From Chloroflexota bacterium (GTDB taxonomy: Bacteria > Chloroflexota > Anaerolineae > Anaerolineales > UBA11579), in the NCBI GenBank assembly GCA_019456165.1, contig VRUJ01000015.1, forward strand, positions 21,029 through 85,028: 64,000 nucleotides of DNA, given 5' to 3'. How positions within the stretch are numbered: position 1 is the stretch's first letter; each line of letters begins with the position of its first letter. The translations under genes and the position numbers were made by a program. The notes under the pieces are model-generated. The model searched no databases. It saw nothing but the letters and a program-made list of their open reading frames with translations, and was not told where the DNA came from. Below, in pieces: positions 26,719-36,017 of this stretch.

Positions 26719-27573
26719 CTAAGTGCGTTTAACGAGATTCATTAATGCGGTTTTCATCTCGGATACAGATGGGAAACGAGCATCCATGTCATGTTCCAAG
26801 GCTTTGTTTAGGATGTGTTCCAGGTCAGCTGATACGTTTGGGTTTAGACTTCTTACCGGGAATTCATTAAAGGTAAAGGGTTCTTCTTCGCGTGGGTCTC
26901 GTTTGGTAAGTAGATGGTGCATACTGGCGCCCAAAGCATAAATATCGCTCTGAGGCATAGCTATGCCCTCATGCTGTTCAGGGGGTGCATAACCTTCTGT
27001 GCCCATATTGAGTCCTTGCTGGAAGTGTACAAAATCAGGAATATAAACTTGGAAGAATCCTGGTGGAAAGACTCGTGCGACCCCGAAATCTATCAAGTGA
27101 ATGTGGCCGCGGCGGTCCAAGACAACGTTATCGGGTTTTACGTCTCTGAAGATGGTCGGAAAAAGCTGGTGGTTATGCAGGTAGTCGAGCACGTCACAAA
27201 TTTCGATAGCCCACGAGACTACTTTCCCTTCAGGGAGGAAGCTCTCAATTTCAAGCATGATAGATTCCAGGTCATTGCCGTGGACGAACTCTTGGACGAG
27301 GTAGGATCTATCATCTATTAGGAAATATGCGTAAATGCGGGGAATGGCAGGGTGTAGGAGCGTTGCCCGGATATCTGCCTGCCTCTCATGATCGACGATC
27401 ATGGGTTTTGGCATTTCCTTTACGGATACCAGGGTCTCACTTTTGGGGTCTTCCAAATCTATCGCCTGGTAGACTGCCCCAAAACTCCCTGCTCCTAAAA
27501 CCTTTACGATCTTGTATCTATCGTAGAGGATGGTATCCTTGGGAATGGTTTCTTTATCTTTTTCGCCTTCCAT
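26719..27573 (-). CDS. Small Ser/Thr protein kinase
   Basis: 284 residues, a kinase domain with almost nothing added. Glycine loop LGAGSFGAVY (about 26-35), lysine in VSVKEM, catalytic loop reading FRDVKPDN (Phe in place of His in HRD), LIDFGVA, and APPEQ in place of APE. The FRD variant occurs in active kinases too. No membrane helix or sensor domain is present, so partners are needed for input. It lies 12 bases after the thioesterase gene and before the binding-protein gene, suggesting one transcript. Confidence 0.85.
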   Translation of the reverse strand: MEGEKDKETIPKDTILYDRYKIVKVLGAGSFGAVYQAIDLEDPKSETLVSVKEMPKPMIVDHERQADIRATLLHPAIPRIYAYFLIDDRSYLVQEFVHGNDLESIMLEIESFLPEGKVVSWAIEICDVLDYLHNHQLFPTIFRDVKPDNVVLDRRGHIHLIDFGVARVFPPGFFQVYIPDFVHFQQGLNMGTEGYAPPEQHEGIAMPQSDIYALGASMHHLLTKRDPREEEPFTFNEFPVRSLNPNVSADLEHILNKALEHDMDARFPSVSEMKTALMNLVKRT

Positions 27574-27585
27574 AGTTCATCTAAT

Positions 27586-28005
27586 TCAATCTAATTGCGG
27601 CTTATTCGGCAAATCAATGATCGAGAAAGTTCCTGTTGCCTTGGAGATCAAGCGGTCATCATTACTTATCTCTGCTTCGATAAAACCAATTGTTCTTCCT
27701 TTTCGGATAACTTTTGTTTCACAGATAAGCATGCCAGAAGTTGCAGGCCGGAAGTAAACGATGTTTAACTCAACCGTGGTGCATGATTTGCCCGTTTCCA
27801 ACATAGAAACAAGCGCTGCGGCCATTCCGGTATCGGCCATCGAATATGCAACCCCGCCGTGCAGGACTCCGTGAGGATTCAGTAAATCTTCCCTTATTTC
27901 CAATATGCATTTGCTGTAACCAGGCTCGACTTGGGTAAAATTCAGGCCGATCAATTCTGCAAATGGATGAAAATTCTTTGATTTTATTGGAACTTTGTTG
28001 GTCAT
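27586..28005 (-). CDS. PaaI-type hotdog-fold thioesterase
   Basis: 139 residues from the ATG at 28005; a longer frame from 28056 has no family similarity in its extra part. The hotdog signature NPHGVLHGGVAYSMADTG, with the conserved HGG and the catalytic-type Asp, identifies the PaaI / acyl-CoA thioesterase family, which hydrolyses aryl- or acyl-CoA thioesters in the cytoplasm. The expected C-terminal strand FIEAEISNDDRLISKATG is present. First gene of a probable minus-strand operon with the kinase. Confidence 0.84.
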   Translation of the reverse strand: MTNKVPIKSKNFHPFAELIGLNFTQVEPGYSKCILEIREDLLNPHGVLHGGVAYSMADTGMAAALVSMLETGKSCTTVELNIVYFRPATSGMLICETKVIRKGRTIGFIEAEISNDDRLISKATGTFSIIDLPNKPQLD

Positions 28006-28278
28006 ATAATTCTGCCTATTCTTTGTGTGCCTTGATTTGTATTGATTATACGCCAAAAAGAGATAAACAACAGAAGTGATGTTGGCTATGAAAAACCCTA
28101 ATAAGTATTAAGGAATATATTTCATGCTTGTGGGCGTTCACTAGAGAAGCTAACTGAAAATAAGGAGCTTTTTTTTAAAAACATACACCTAATGACATTT
28201 GATTTCAAATATTTTGACTATATCCCTGTGGTAAAATCGTATGTTTGAAGTAGATACAGAGGTTTCAATCTTATCATT

Positions 28279-29313
28279 ATGCCGGCAAATAATTTAAGAA
28301 TTTCAGTGATTATTCCTGTTAGCGACGGGGGTGAAAATTTCCGCGCCTGCTTATCTCGGTTGGAGGAGGCTGATCCCGCTCCTCATGAAATCATTGTTGT
28401 CGCAAATGGGGATACAGACGGTTCCTCTCAAATGGCAGAGGAATATGGGATGCAAGTAATAAGAGTTCCGCAACCTATTGGCCCTGCCAGAGCACGGAAT
28501 CTTGGCGCTGAAAAAGCAAAAGGCGAAATTATCTTTTTTGTTGACGCTGATGTAACTATTCAACCAACGGCCATCGATCAAATTGAGCGCATCTTTAGTC
28601 AAAAATATCCTCCAGCAGCCATAATCGGTTCATATGATGATGAACCAGCTATGCCCAATTTTATCTCTCAATACAAAAACCTTATGCACCATTTTGTTCA
28701 TCAAAGCGGTAATCAAGAAGCGTCTACTTTCTGGGGCGCATGTGGAGCTATTCAGCGAGATGTCTTTTTGGCTGTTGGGGGTTTCGATGCAAGATTCTTA
28801 CAGCCTTCTATTGAAGATATCGAGTTAGGTTACAGATTGATTGCAGCTGGGAATAAAATTCATCTGGTTAAAAACTTACAAATTAAACATTTAAAACATT
28901 GGGGAATAATCTCATTGATAAAGACTGATTTTCTTAATCGGGCATTGCCTTGGGCATCCCTGATCCTCCAACAAAAAGGATTTGTTAATGACCTTAACAT
29001 TGATATTTCCGGTCGCATAAGTGTAGCATTATCCTATACAATTGTTGCATGCATGCTTTTTGCCTGGTCCTGGCCCTGGCTTTTGTGGATTGGAGGAGTT
29101 TTTCTCCTGATACTCTTAGCTATAAATTCTCCCTTGTATCGTTTTTTTTACAATAAACGAGGTCTGGGTTTTACCGTTCTAGCTTTTTTTTGGCATTATT
29201 TATATTTCCTATATAGTGGGTTGGCCTTTATAATTGCTATTTCAAGGCACTACTTACTAAAGTTAGTTTCGCAATTCACCAGTCGTTTGCAAGCTAATAG
29301 AAGATCAGGTTAG
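28279..29313 (+). CDS. Membrane-associated family 2 glycosyltransferase
   Basis: 344 residues. GT-A fold: RISVIIPVSDGGENF at the start, GPARARNLGAEKAKGEI, and the metal-binding FFVDADV near residue 96. The acceptor-side ED motif appears as SIEDIELGYRL. Three C-terminal hydrophobic segments (about 255-320) anchor it. It is the first gene of the polysaccharide cluster, after a 270-base gap with no clear promoter. Donor and acceptor sugars are unknown. Confidence 0.84.
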   Translation: MPANNLRISVIIPVSDGGENFRACLSRLEEADPAPHEIIVVANGDTDGSSQMAEEYGMQVIRVPQPIGPARARNLGAEKAKGEIIFFVDADVTIQPTAIDQIERIFSQKYPPAAIIGSYDDEPAMPNFISQYKNLMHHFVHQSGNQEASTFWGACGAIQRDVFLAVGGFDARFLQPSIEDIELGYRLIAAGNKIHLVKNLQIKHLKHWGIISLIKTDFLNRALPWASLILQQKGFVNDLNIDISGRISVALSYTIVACMLFAWSWPWLLWIGGVFLLILLAINSPLYRFFYNKRGLGFTVLAFFWHYLYFLYSGLAFIIAISRHYLLKLVSQFTSRLQANRRSG

Positions 29314-29339
29314 GCTAATATTTTCTCGGAGGTATTTTT

Positions 29340-30809
29340 TTGATAGATCAATATCCTGTCGTGATTTTTGGTGCAGGCCCAGCCGGTTTAACAGCTGGTT
29401 ATGAGCTAGTAAAAAACGATATTCACCCGATTGTATTCGAGAAATCTGATATGGTTGGTGGAATCTCCCGGACAGAACATTACAAAGGTTACCATTTTGA
29501 TATTGGAGGGCATCGCTTTTATACCAAGATCAAAGAAGTGGAGGCTATCTGGCATGAGCTCCTCAAAGACGAGTTCTTTGCACGACCCAGGGTTTCGCGA
29601 ATCTTTTTTGAAGGAAAATTTTACGATTATCCATTAAAGATCAGCAATACTCTTTCCAACCTTGGGCTATATAGAAGCTTTTTGGTGGGTTTAAGCTATT
29701 TGCAATCACTTATATTTCCATATCCTAATGAAGACAATTTTGAAGAATGGATTTCAAATCGTTTCGGGAAGGCGCTTTTTCGTATTTTTTTCAAAACGTA
29801 CACTGAAAAGGTATGGGGTATCCCTTGTACCGAAATCAGAGCGGAATGGGCCGCACAGCGTATCAAAGGCCTTTCCCTCCCAGTTTCAATCCGTAACGCA
29901 CTGTTTTTTTCCCCCAGCGATAAGGTCAAAACCTTGATTAATAGTTTTCATTACCCTCGGTACGGACCTGGGATGATGTGGGAAGCAGCACAAAACTTTA
30001 TCGATCAGGAGGGAGGAAAAGTTTCTCTCAATTCAGAAGTTTCCCAGGTTGTACATGAAGGAAATAGAGTAACTCATGTAATAGTTGAGAAATCTGATGG
30101 TGGAGAAAATAAGGAAGAAACTAAAATTAACTCGGAAAATTTTATTTCCTCTATGCCGATCTCAGAATTGATCAAGAGACTGAGTCCCGCTGCTCCCCAA
30201 GAAGTTTTGAGCGCGGCTGAAGGGCTTTCTTACCGTGACTTTCTCACCGTTATCCTTTTAGTTAATTCAGATAACATCTTTCACGACAATTGGCTGTATA
30301 TCCACTCTCCAGAAGTGAAAGTTGGGCGCATCCAAAATTATAAGAATTGGAGTCCGGACATGGTTCCGGATGCCGCAAAAACCTCGCTTGGCTTGGAATA
30401 TTTTTGCACAGTGGGGGATGAAATTTGGGAAATGCCAGATGATGAACTTTTGGAATTGGGCGGCAAAGAGGTTGAGCATATCGGCATTGCGCGCCGCGAA
30501 GATATTTTCGATGGTACAGTCGTCCGCCAACCTAAAGCTTACCCAATCTATAATCGAACATATGACGCTTATTTAAAAACAATTCGGGAGTACCTAGAAG
30601 AATTTGAAAACTTACAAACTATCGGACGTAATGGACTTCATAAATATAATAATCAAGACCATTCGATGCTGACGGCATTACTAGCTGCCTGGAATGTGCA
30701 AGGAGAAGATCACAATATCTGGGATGTGAATACTGAACGCTCATATTATGAGGAGGTGCGAATTTCTCAAGAAATTCTCTCTTCTGATAAAACAGGTTTT
30801 CCAGGTTGA
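29340..30809 (+). CDS. FAD-dependent oxidoreductase, UDP-galactopyranose-mutase/amine-oxidase-like
   Basis: 489 residues. An N-terminal FAD-binding Rossmann motif VVIFGAGPAGLTAGYEL is followed by FEKSDMVGGISRT and GYHFDIGGHRFYT, which are the landmarks of NAD(P)-binding Rossmann / UDP-galactopyranose mutase-like proteins of sugar clusters. The C-terminal flavin loop is LHKYNNQDHSMLTALL. The start is TTG, with CGGAGG eight bases upstream and no in-frame ATG nearby. It may rearrange or oxidise a nucleotide or lipid-linked sugar; the exact reaction is not shown by the sequence. Confidence 0.82.
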   Translation: MIDQYPVVIFGAGPAGLTAGYELVKNDIHPIVFEKSDMVGGISRTEHYKGYHFDIGGHRFYTKIKEVEAIWHELLKDEFFARPRVSRIFFEGKFYDYPLKISNTLSNLGLYRSFLVGLSYLQSLIFPYPNEDNFEEWISNRFGKALFRIFFKTYTEKVWGIPCTEIRAEWAAQRIKGLSLPVSIRNALFFSPSDKVKTLINSFHYPRYGPGMMWEAAQNFIDQEGGKVSLNSEVSQVVHEGNRVTHVIVEKSDGGENKEETKINSENFISSMPISELIKRLSPAAPQEVLSAAEGLSYRDFLTVILLVNSDNIFHDNWLYIHSPEVKVGRIQNYKNWSPDMVPDAAKTSLGLEYFCTVGDEIWEMPDDELLELGGKEVEHIGIARREDIFDGTVVRQPKAYPIYNRTYDAYLKTIREYLEEFENLQTIGRNGLHKYNNQDHSMLTALLAAWNVQGEDHNIWDVNTERSYYEEVRISQEILSSDKTGFPG

Positions 30810-30857
30810 TAATTTCTAATTATTAAAAAGGATTGAATTAAGTTTCAATTGAAACGG

Positions 30858-31766
30858 ATGATGGATAATCTAGTAATTTCAATCATTGTTGGCTCAAAGA
30901 ATGCGCCGCATACATTATTAGATTGTATTAGTTCAATTGCAGCGCAAACCACCCACTTGTCAGCGGAAATTATCCTTGTGGATAATTCTAAGGATGAGGG
31001 GCTTGCAACGATTGGTGCCAATTTTCCAGATGTCATGGTACTTGAAGTCGCTCCCGCTTACTTGGTGCCTCATCTCTGGAAAATTGGTTTTGATCAAGCC
31101 ACGGGGAATGTGGTTGCTTTTACAAATGCTCAGTGCGTGCCAAATGATACTTGGGTAGCAAATATCCTCTCCACTCTAGATAAAGAAGGGGTACATGGCG
31201 TGGGAGGTCCAATCCACGGCCCAGAGAGCGGAAAAAGCCTGGATTGGGGGCTGTACTTTTCGCGCTACAGCGCATTTTTACCACCTGGGCCTGAAGGTCC
31301 AGTTGCGGATGTCGCAGGCGATAATGCAGCTTACGAAAGGGAAGCGCTCATGCTCTGTGAGGCTGAAATGCAGGCAGGGTTTTGGGAGGTACTTGTACAT
31401 GTTGCCTTACACAAGCATGGAAAACAACTTGTAGGAAATCCCAAGATGGGTGTGCGGCTGGGGCGTGTGAGTGGATTAAAAGCAATATCAAGGATGCGCT
31501 TCCAGCATGGGAGATATTTCGGCTCTACTCGAGGAGAAAGTCCTATAAAAAAACTTTTGTTAATTATCGCCTCGCCTCTGATTGCACCGCTGCTGCTCTC
31601 GCGTATATTTCTCCGCGTGCGGTCTAACAAACCAGAGTGGATGAAGCATCTATTAATTTCCCTTCCTGTGTTATTGATATTACTAATCGCATGGGGGTTA
31701 GGGGAAGCTAGTGGGTATTTAATCCCCCAAGACACCGATATACGTTGGCCGCAAGCACAGGATTAA
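30858..31766 (+). CDS. Family 2 glycosyltransferase, paralogue set member 1
   Basis: About 302 residues. GT2 core NLVISIIVGSKN, EIILVDNSKD; the usual DxD region is replaced by AFTNAQCVPNDTW. The second half carries the set's signature RFQHGRYFGSTRGES, then two hydrophobic segments and IAWGLGEASGYL. The start is one of two adjacent ATGs (30858 or 30861); a TTG at 30849 is less likely. The stop codon touches the next start. The missing DxD is a point to check before assuming activity. Confidence 0.78.
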   Translation: MMDNLVISIIVGSKNAPHTLLDCISSIAAQTTHLSAEIILVDNSKDEGLATIGANFPDVMVLEVAPAYLVPHLWKIGFDQATGNVVAFTNAQCVPNDTWVANILSTLDKEGVHGVGGPIHGPESGKSLDWGLYFSRYSAFLPPGPEGPVADVAGDNAAYEREALMLCEAEMQAGFWEVLVHVALHKHGKQLVGNPKMGVRLGRVSGLKAISRMRFQHGRYFGSTRGESPIKKLLLIIASPLIAPLLLSRIFLRVRSNKPEWMKHLLISLPVLLILLIAWGLGEASGYLIPQDTDIRWPQAQD

Positions 31767-32687
31767 ATGGCCAAACCAAATAATTTTATCGGAGGTCCAC
31801 AATTATCTATTGTGATCGCCTCGATAAACGGTCTGAATTATCTTAGCGAATGTTTATCCTCCCTTAAGCAGCAGGATGGTGAAATTAGCGCTGAGATCAT
31901 TGTCGTTGATTGTGTTGGGGATTCGGTTACAAACTTTGTAACTGCACAATACCCGGGAGTGCGCTTGATCCCGTTCGATACACCTATGAGCATTCCAGCC
32001 CTGCGCGGATCTGGAATACGCGCCGCCTCGGGTGAGATTATCGCAATTACTGAAGATCATTGCATCGCCCCCAAAGACTGGTTTCAAACAATTTGGCTTT
32101 CACACCAGGAGCAATCTGCCACCGCAATCGGCGGTTCTGTTGAGAACGCAGCCACGGAACGTTTAACAGACTGGGCAGTTTTTTTTTGCGAGTACTCAAA
32201 CTTCCTCAGCCCAATTCCTGTGGGAGTAGTGCATGATTTACCCGGCCCGAATGTTTCATATAAAAGGGATGCATTAGGAAATCAACACCAGATTTTCGAA
32301 GGCGATTATTACGAGTACAGTCTTCATCAAAACCTGGAATCCAAGGGTCATCATCTTTGGTCAGATCCTTCAATTCGTATTTTGCACAAGAGACACTATC
32401 GTGTTCAGGATTTTTTTATTGAGCGGTTTCATTACGGGCGTTGGTTTGCCGGAACACGCAAACATAATTCCAGTTGGCCAAAACAACTTTACTTTTTAAT
32501 ATTCTCGCCTTTACTGCCATTGCTGATCCTTGGCAGAATCAGCCAGCGTGTTATCAGCCGCAGGAAGCATCTGGTTCCATATATTAAGTCTTTACCGACA
32601 ATATTCCTTTTTACTTTTGCTTGGGCTTTGGGTGAGTTCATAGGTTATGCGACTGGACCAGGAAAAAGTGTGCTGCGATTACGATAG
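31767..32687 (+). CDS. Family 2 glycosyltransferase, paralogue set member 2
   Basis: 306 residues, directly abutting the previous gene. Core: LSIVIASINGLNYL, EIIVVDCVGD, and AITEDHCIAPKDWF at the DxD position (TEDH). Then VGGSV-like AIGGSVENA, FFCEYSNFL, RFHYGRWFAGTRK and the C-terminal FAWALGEFIGYATG. The layout is the same as members 1, 3 and 4. It probably adds one residue of the repeat unit at the cytoplasmic membrane face. Confidence 0.8.
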   Translation: MAKPNNFIGGPQLSIVIASINGLNYLSECLSSLKQQDGEISAEIIVVDCVGDSVTNFVTAQYPGVRLIPFDTPMSIPALRGSGIRAASGEIIAITEDHCIAPKDWFQTIWLSHQEQSATAIGGSVENAATERLTDWAVFFCEYSNFLSPIPVGVVHDLPGPNVSYKRDALGNQHQIFEGDYYEYSLHQNLESKGHHLWSDPSIRILHKRHYRVQDFFIERFHYGRWFAGTRKHNSSWPKQLYFLIFSPLLPLLILGRISQRVISRRKHLVPYIKSLPTIFLFTFAWALGEFIGYATGPGKSVLRLR

Positions 32688-32768
32688 GGTCGTTCGGAAA
32701 TATAGCCGGTTAACTTATAATCACATTATGGAAGACCCGAAGGGTCAAAAAAAGAAAAAAAAGAACTT

Positions 32769-33962
32769 ATGCGCATAGGAATCGAAGCAACTAGTTGGAC
32801 GAACCCACGTGGTTATGGCCGTTATACTCGCGGATTGCTGAGGGCTGTCCTTGAGGAACCAAGTGAGCATGAATTTATCTTGTTCATAGATGACCACGTG
32901 CAGAATGACGAGCGTTGGCTGCTTCCTGATAATGCTAAATGTGTGGTTGCAGAAACAAAACAATCCATGACCAGCGCTGCTTCAGCATCTGGTCGGCGGT
33001 CTTTGAGAGATCTAGCAGCAATGGCCAGGGTGGTTTCAAGAACCCCGCTGGATGTCTTCTATTTTCCAAGTGTTTTCACATACTTTCCGATATTTACCAA
33101 GGCAAAGGTTTTAGTTGGCATCCATGACGTAATCGCTGAAGATTATCCCCATCTAGTATTCCCTTTGCGCAAACGACGCTATTTGTGGAATTTTAAAAGC
33201 TGGCTGGCTCGCCGCCAGGCTGATTACATCGTTGCGGTATCTGAGTATTCCAAAGCGGGGATCCAGCGTCGCTTTGGTTGGCAGCCAGAACTTATTTGGG
33301 TTGTTGGTGAAGCGCCCGCAGCTGTTTTCAAACCAATCGATGATCGGGAAGGAATTGCACATTCGCTAGCCATGCACGGATTAGATCCTGATGCACGATA
33401 TATCATTGCTTTAGGTGGGCTCAACCCGCATAAAAACTTGGGAATGTTGTTCTCGGTTTTTGCTGAATTGAAAAAAGATATACGGTTTGCAGAACTTCGA
33501 CTTGTGCTCGTAGGTCCGGCTGAAAGTGACATCTTCACGCCCGGGATCGGGGATGCACGCGAAAATGTAAGTAAATTAAATTTGCAATCATCAGTTCATT
33601 TTACGGATTTTATTCCCGATAGTGAAGTTGTTAATTTGCTGAATGCCGCGCAGGTCTTGGTTATGCCCTCCTTGGCTGAAGGCTTCGGTTTGGGAGCAGT
33701 TGAAGCGGCAGCTTGCGGTACACCTGTAATTGCGACTAATAATAGCCCTTTACCTCAACTCCTTGTGGGGGGAGGTTTGTTTATAGATCCTTTTAAATCG
33801 CAAGAACTTCTCGCAGCCTTGGTAGAATTACTGGATGATGATAATCGTCGTAATCAGATGGGTAAGGCAGCTCTGGCTCGCGCCCAGAAATTAACCTGGC
33901 AGAAAGCAGCCCTTGAATTCTTTTCATTGTTGAATAAGATTGAAGATTCAAACCAAGAGTGA
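32769..33962 (+). CDS. Family 4 glycosyltransferase (GT-B fold)
   Basis: 397 residues. The N-terminal domain starts RIGIEATSWTNPRGYGRYTR. The C-terminal domain has the donor-binding pattern IALGGLNPHKNLGMLF, then SLAEGFGLGAVEAAACGTPV with the E-x7-E glutamates typical of retaining GT4 enzymes. No membrane segment is seen. The preceding 81 bases hold a small GACCC-GAA-GGGTC hairpin and an A-rich run. Confidence 0.86.
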   Translation: MRIGIEATSWTNPRGYGRYTRGLLRAVLEEPSEHEFILFIDDHVQNDERWLLPDNAKCVVAETKQSMTSAASASGRRSLRDLAAMARVVSRTPLDVFYFPSVFTYFPIFTKAKVLVGIHDVIAEDYPHLVFPLRKRRYLWNFKSWLARRQADYIVAVSEYSKAGIQRRFGWQPELIWVVGEAPAAVFKPIDDREGIAHSLAMHGLDPDARYIIALGGLNPHKNLGMLFSVFAELKKDIRFAELRLVLVGPAESDIFTPGIGDARENVSKLNLQSSVHFTDFIPDSEVVNLLNAAQVLVMPSLAEGFGLGAVEAAACGTPVIATNNSPLPQLLVGGGLFIDPFKSQELLAALVELLDDDNRRNQMGKAALARAQKLTWQKAALEFFSLLNKIEDSNQE

Positions 33963-33966
33963 AAAT

Positions 33967-35076
33967 ATGAAAAAACAAAGGTCAAACCGAGAAACAAAAC
34001 ACACCAACTCACCATTCCGGACTGTCATTATCGGCCTCGGAGAATCTGCCGAGCGTCTGATACTTCCAGGGCTTACATTGCTGCCAAATATAGGGATAAT
34101 TGCTCTTTGTGATATGGATGCAGAAAAACTGCAGCGGGTGTCTGCGCGTTGGAAAATTCCTACAGTATATTCAGAACCAATTGAAATGTTAGAGAAAGAA
34201 CAACCAGATATCGTGGTTATTGCCACGCCTCCACAAACACACTTTAACCTGGCAATGCGCGCCTTAGAACACGGTTGTCACGTTTATTGTGAAAAGCCAT
34301 TCATGCCAACAGTCAAGGAAGCGGACGACGTAATAGCATACGCCCAAGAACGGGACAGGCTAGTGGGTGTGAACAGCCAGTATTACCAGATGCCTATATT
34401 CAAGGCAGCGCAGGAATACTTAAACAGTGGTCGCATCGGTCGTTTGTACCACATTGAGATGTGGCAGCATATGCATCTGATGCCTGAAGATGAAAGTGGA
34501 TGGAAGGCCGCATTACATCCTAAACGAAACTTATTTGATTTTGGTACGCATGTCGTAGACTTGATGTGTCATTTTTTCGATGCTTATCCTGTGGCCGTAA
34601 CCGCGCAGATTGCTAGAGCGCGTCTGGATGTAGACTCGGATTTGTGTGTCGTAATGCGTTTAGATTTCCCCGGTGACAGGATTGGAAATCTGGTATTAAA
34701 TCGTATGAGCTTCGCTCCCAAGAAGTATTTGGAGATGCGCCTTGATTGTGAGCATGCGGCTTTAAGAGCTTCCTATGGCGGGGTTGCTGGGTTAGAGTTT
34801 GGTTGGAATAGTGAATTAGGGCGGCCGCGTGTACGTTTCAGTTTCACCAAGGGTGGTGAGTTGCGCCTGGAGCGTGATGGCAATTCTTCCCTGGTAACCA
34901 AGCAATCTGCAGATGCAATTTCTACAGCCTCCCAAGCTCACTTCGCTAAATTTGTAGACGCGATTAGTGCTGGAGAAAAATTAACTAGCAAAGCTATTCA
35001 AGCGCGCGAAATATTACGCATATTATTAGCCGGATACGAATCTAACTCTAAGAATGGCGAACTGATTAGCTTGTAA
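33967..35076 (+). CDS. Gfo/Idh/MocA family oxidoreductase (1)
   Basis: 369 residues from the ATG at 33967, four bases after the GT4 stop codon. N-terminal NAD(P)-binding fold TVIIGLGESAERLILPGL, then IVVIATPPQTHFNLA and the family's EKP motif in YCEKPFMPTVKEAD. The C-terminal domain contains LFDFGTHVVDLMCHF. Members oxidise or reduce sugars, often nucleotide sugars at C3. In this cluster it probably makes a modified sugar donor. Confidence 0.86.
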   Translation: MKKQRSNRETKHTNSPFRTVIIGLGESAERLILPGLTLLPNIGIIALCDMDAEKLQRVSARWKIPTVYSEPIEMLEKEQPDIVVIATPPQTHFNLAMRALEHGCHVYCEKPFMPTVKEADDVIAYAQERDRLVGVNSQYYQMPIFKAAQEYLNSGRIGRLYHIEMWQHMHLMPEDESGWKAALHPKRNLFDFGTHVVDLMCHFFDAYPVAVTAQIARARLDVDSDLCVVMRLDFPGDRIGNLVLNRMSFAPKKYLEMRLDCEHAALRASYGGVAGLEFGWNSELGRPRVRFSFTKGGELRLERDGNSSLVTKQSADAISTASQAHFAKFVDAISAGEKLTSKAIQAREILRILLAGYESNSKNGELISL

Positions 35077-35085
35077 GTAATAAGA

Positions 35086-36000
35086 ATGAATCGACCGAAG
35101 GTTTCAGTAGTTATCGCCACTCATAATGCAGCCAAGGTATTAGATAAATGTCTGGCCGCCCTGGTAAAACAGGTTTCAACCCATCAAGTGGAGATCATCG
35201 TTGCCTCCAGCTCGACGGATGGTACCGCTAAAATAGTCCAAGAAAATTTTCCAGAGGTTAATTTACTTCATTTTGACGAACCATTTAGTATTCCTCTATT
35301 ACGCCAAAAGGCTCTAGATAATTCTAAAGGCGAAATTATCGCTATCTTAGACCCTTATTCCATCATAGACGATGATTGGTTAGAGCAAATGATGGCTGCC
35401 CACTCTAATCTGCCAAACCTGGTGATTGGTGGGGCCGTAGAAATATTTTCTGAAGAACCACCTGGGATATCTAATTGGACGATATATATTCATGAGTATG
35501 GTGGTTTTATGCCTCCATTAAAAGAAGGAGTAGTTTCTATCTTACCGGGGAGCAACATTTCCTATAAAAGAGAAGCATTGAGTAAAATTAAAACTCTGAA
35601 ATTAAAACAAAGAGGTTTTTGGAAAGCTTATGCAAACTGGCACCTGGAAGACGAGGGCCATAAACTTTGGCTGGCTCCTTCCATAGTCGTGAGATTATGG
35701 AAACCAATCCCATTCTTCAATTTTCTGCGTACCAGATTTCATCATGGACGTTGCTATGCAAGTATGCGAGTAGCAGATTCGTCTTTTACCAAAAAGCTAA
35801 TCCATGCCCTTAAAACTCCCTTATTGCCCTTCGTTTTTTCATGGCGGCTAACCATGGATTTTTGGCCAAAGAGCCGTGATAGAGGCAAGTACTTGCTAGC
35901 CTCGCCCCTCCTATTCCTGCTAAATTTTAGTTGGGCTCTTGGGGAATTAATTGGTTATTTACGCGGATCAGGAGATAGCTGCGCTTTGCTATTCTATTAG
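35086..36000 (+). CDS. Family 2 glycosyltransferase, paralogue set member 3
   Basis: 304 residues. Core: VSVVIATHNAAKVL, EIIVASSSTDGTAKI, and IAILDPYSIIDDDWL at the metal site. Shared signature: YIHEYGGFMPP, RFHHGRCYASMR, and FSWALGELIGYLRG at the C-terminus. It lies nine bases after the oxidoreductase gene. Confidence 0.8.
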   Translation: MNRPKVSVVIATHNAAKVLDKCLAALVKQVSTHQVEIIVASSSTDGTAKIVQENFPEVNLLHFDEPFSIPLLRQKALDNSKGEIIAILDPYSIIDDDWLEQMMAAHSNLPNLVIGGAVEIFSEEPPGISNWTIYIHEYGGFMPPLKEGVVSILPGSNISYKREALSKIKTLKLKQRGFWKAYANWHLEDEGHKLWLAPSIVVRLWKPIPFFNFLRTRFHHGRCYASMRVADSSFTKKLIHALKTPLLPFVFSWRLTMDFWPKSRDRGKYLLASPLLFLLNFSWALGELIGYLRGSGDSCALLFY

Positions 36001-36017
36001 TAATCGAAGACCCTAGC

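Noticed and set aside
28006..28060. A stretch reading CAAGGCACACAAAGAA on the minus strand that resembles the CACAAAGACAC repeat.
   Set aside because: Only about 12 positions match, with an indel and no second copy nearby; probably chance.
32734..32746. GACCC-GAA-GGGTC hairpin before a GT4 gene as a terminator.
   Set aside because: It is followed by an A-run rather than a T-run on the plus strand, so it does not fit a rho-independent terminator.
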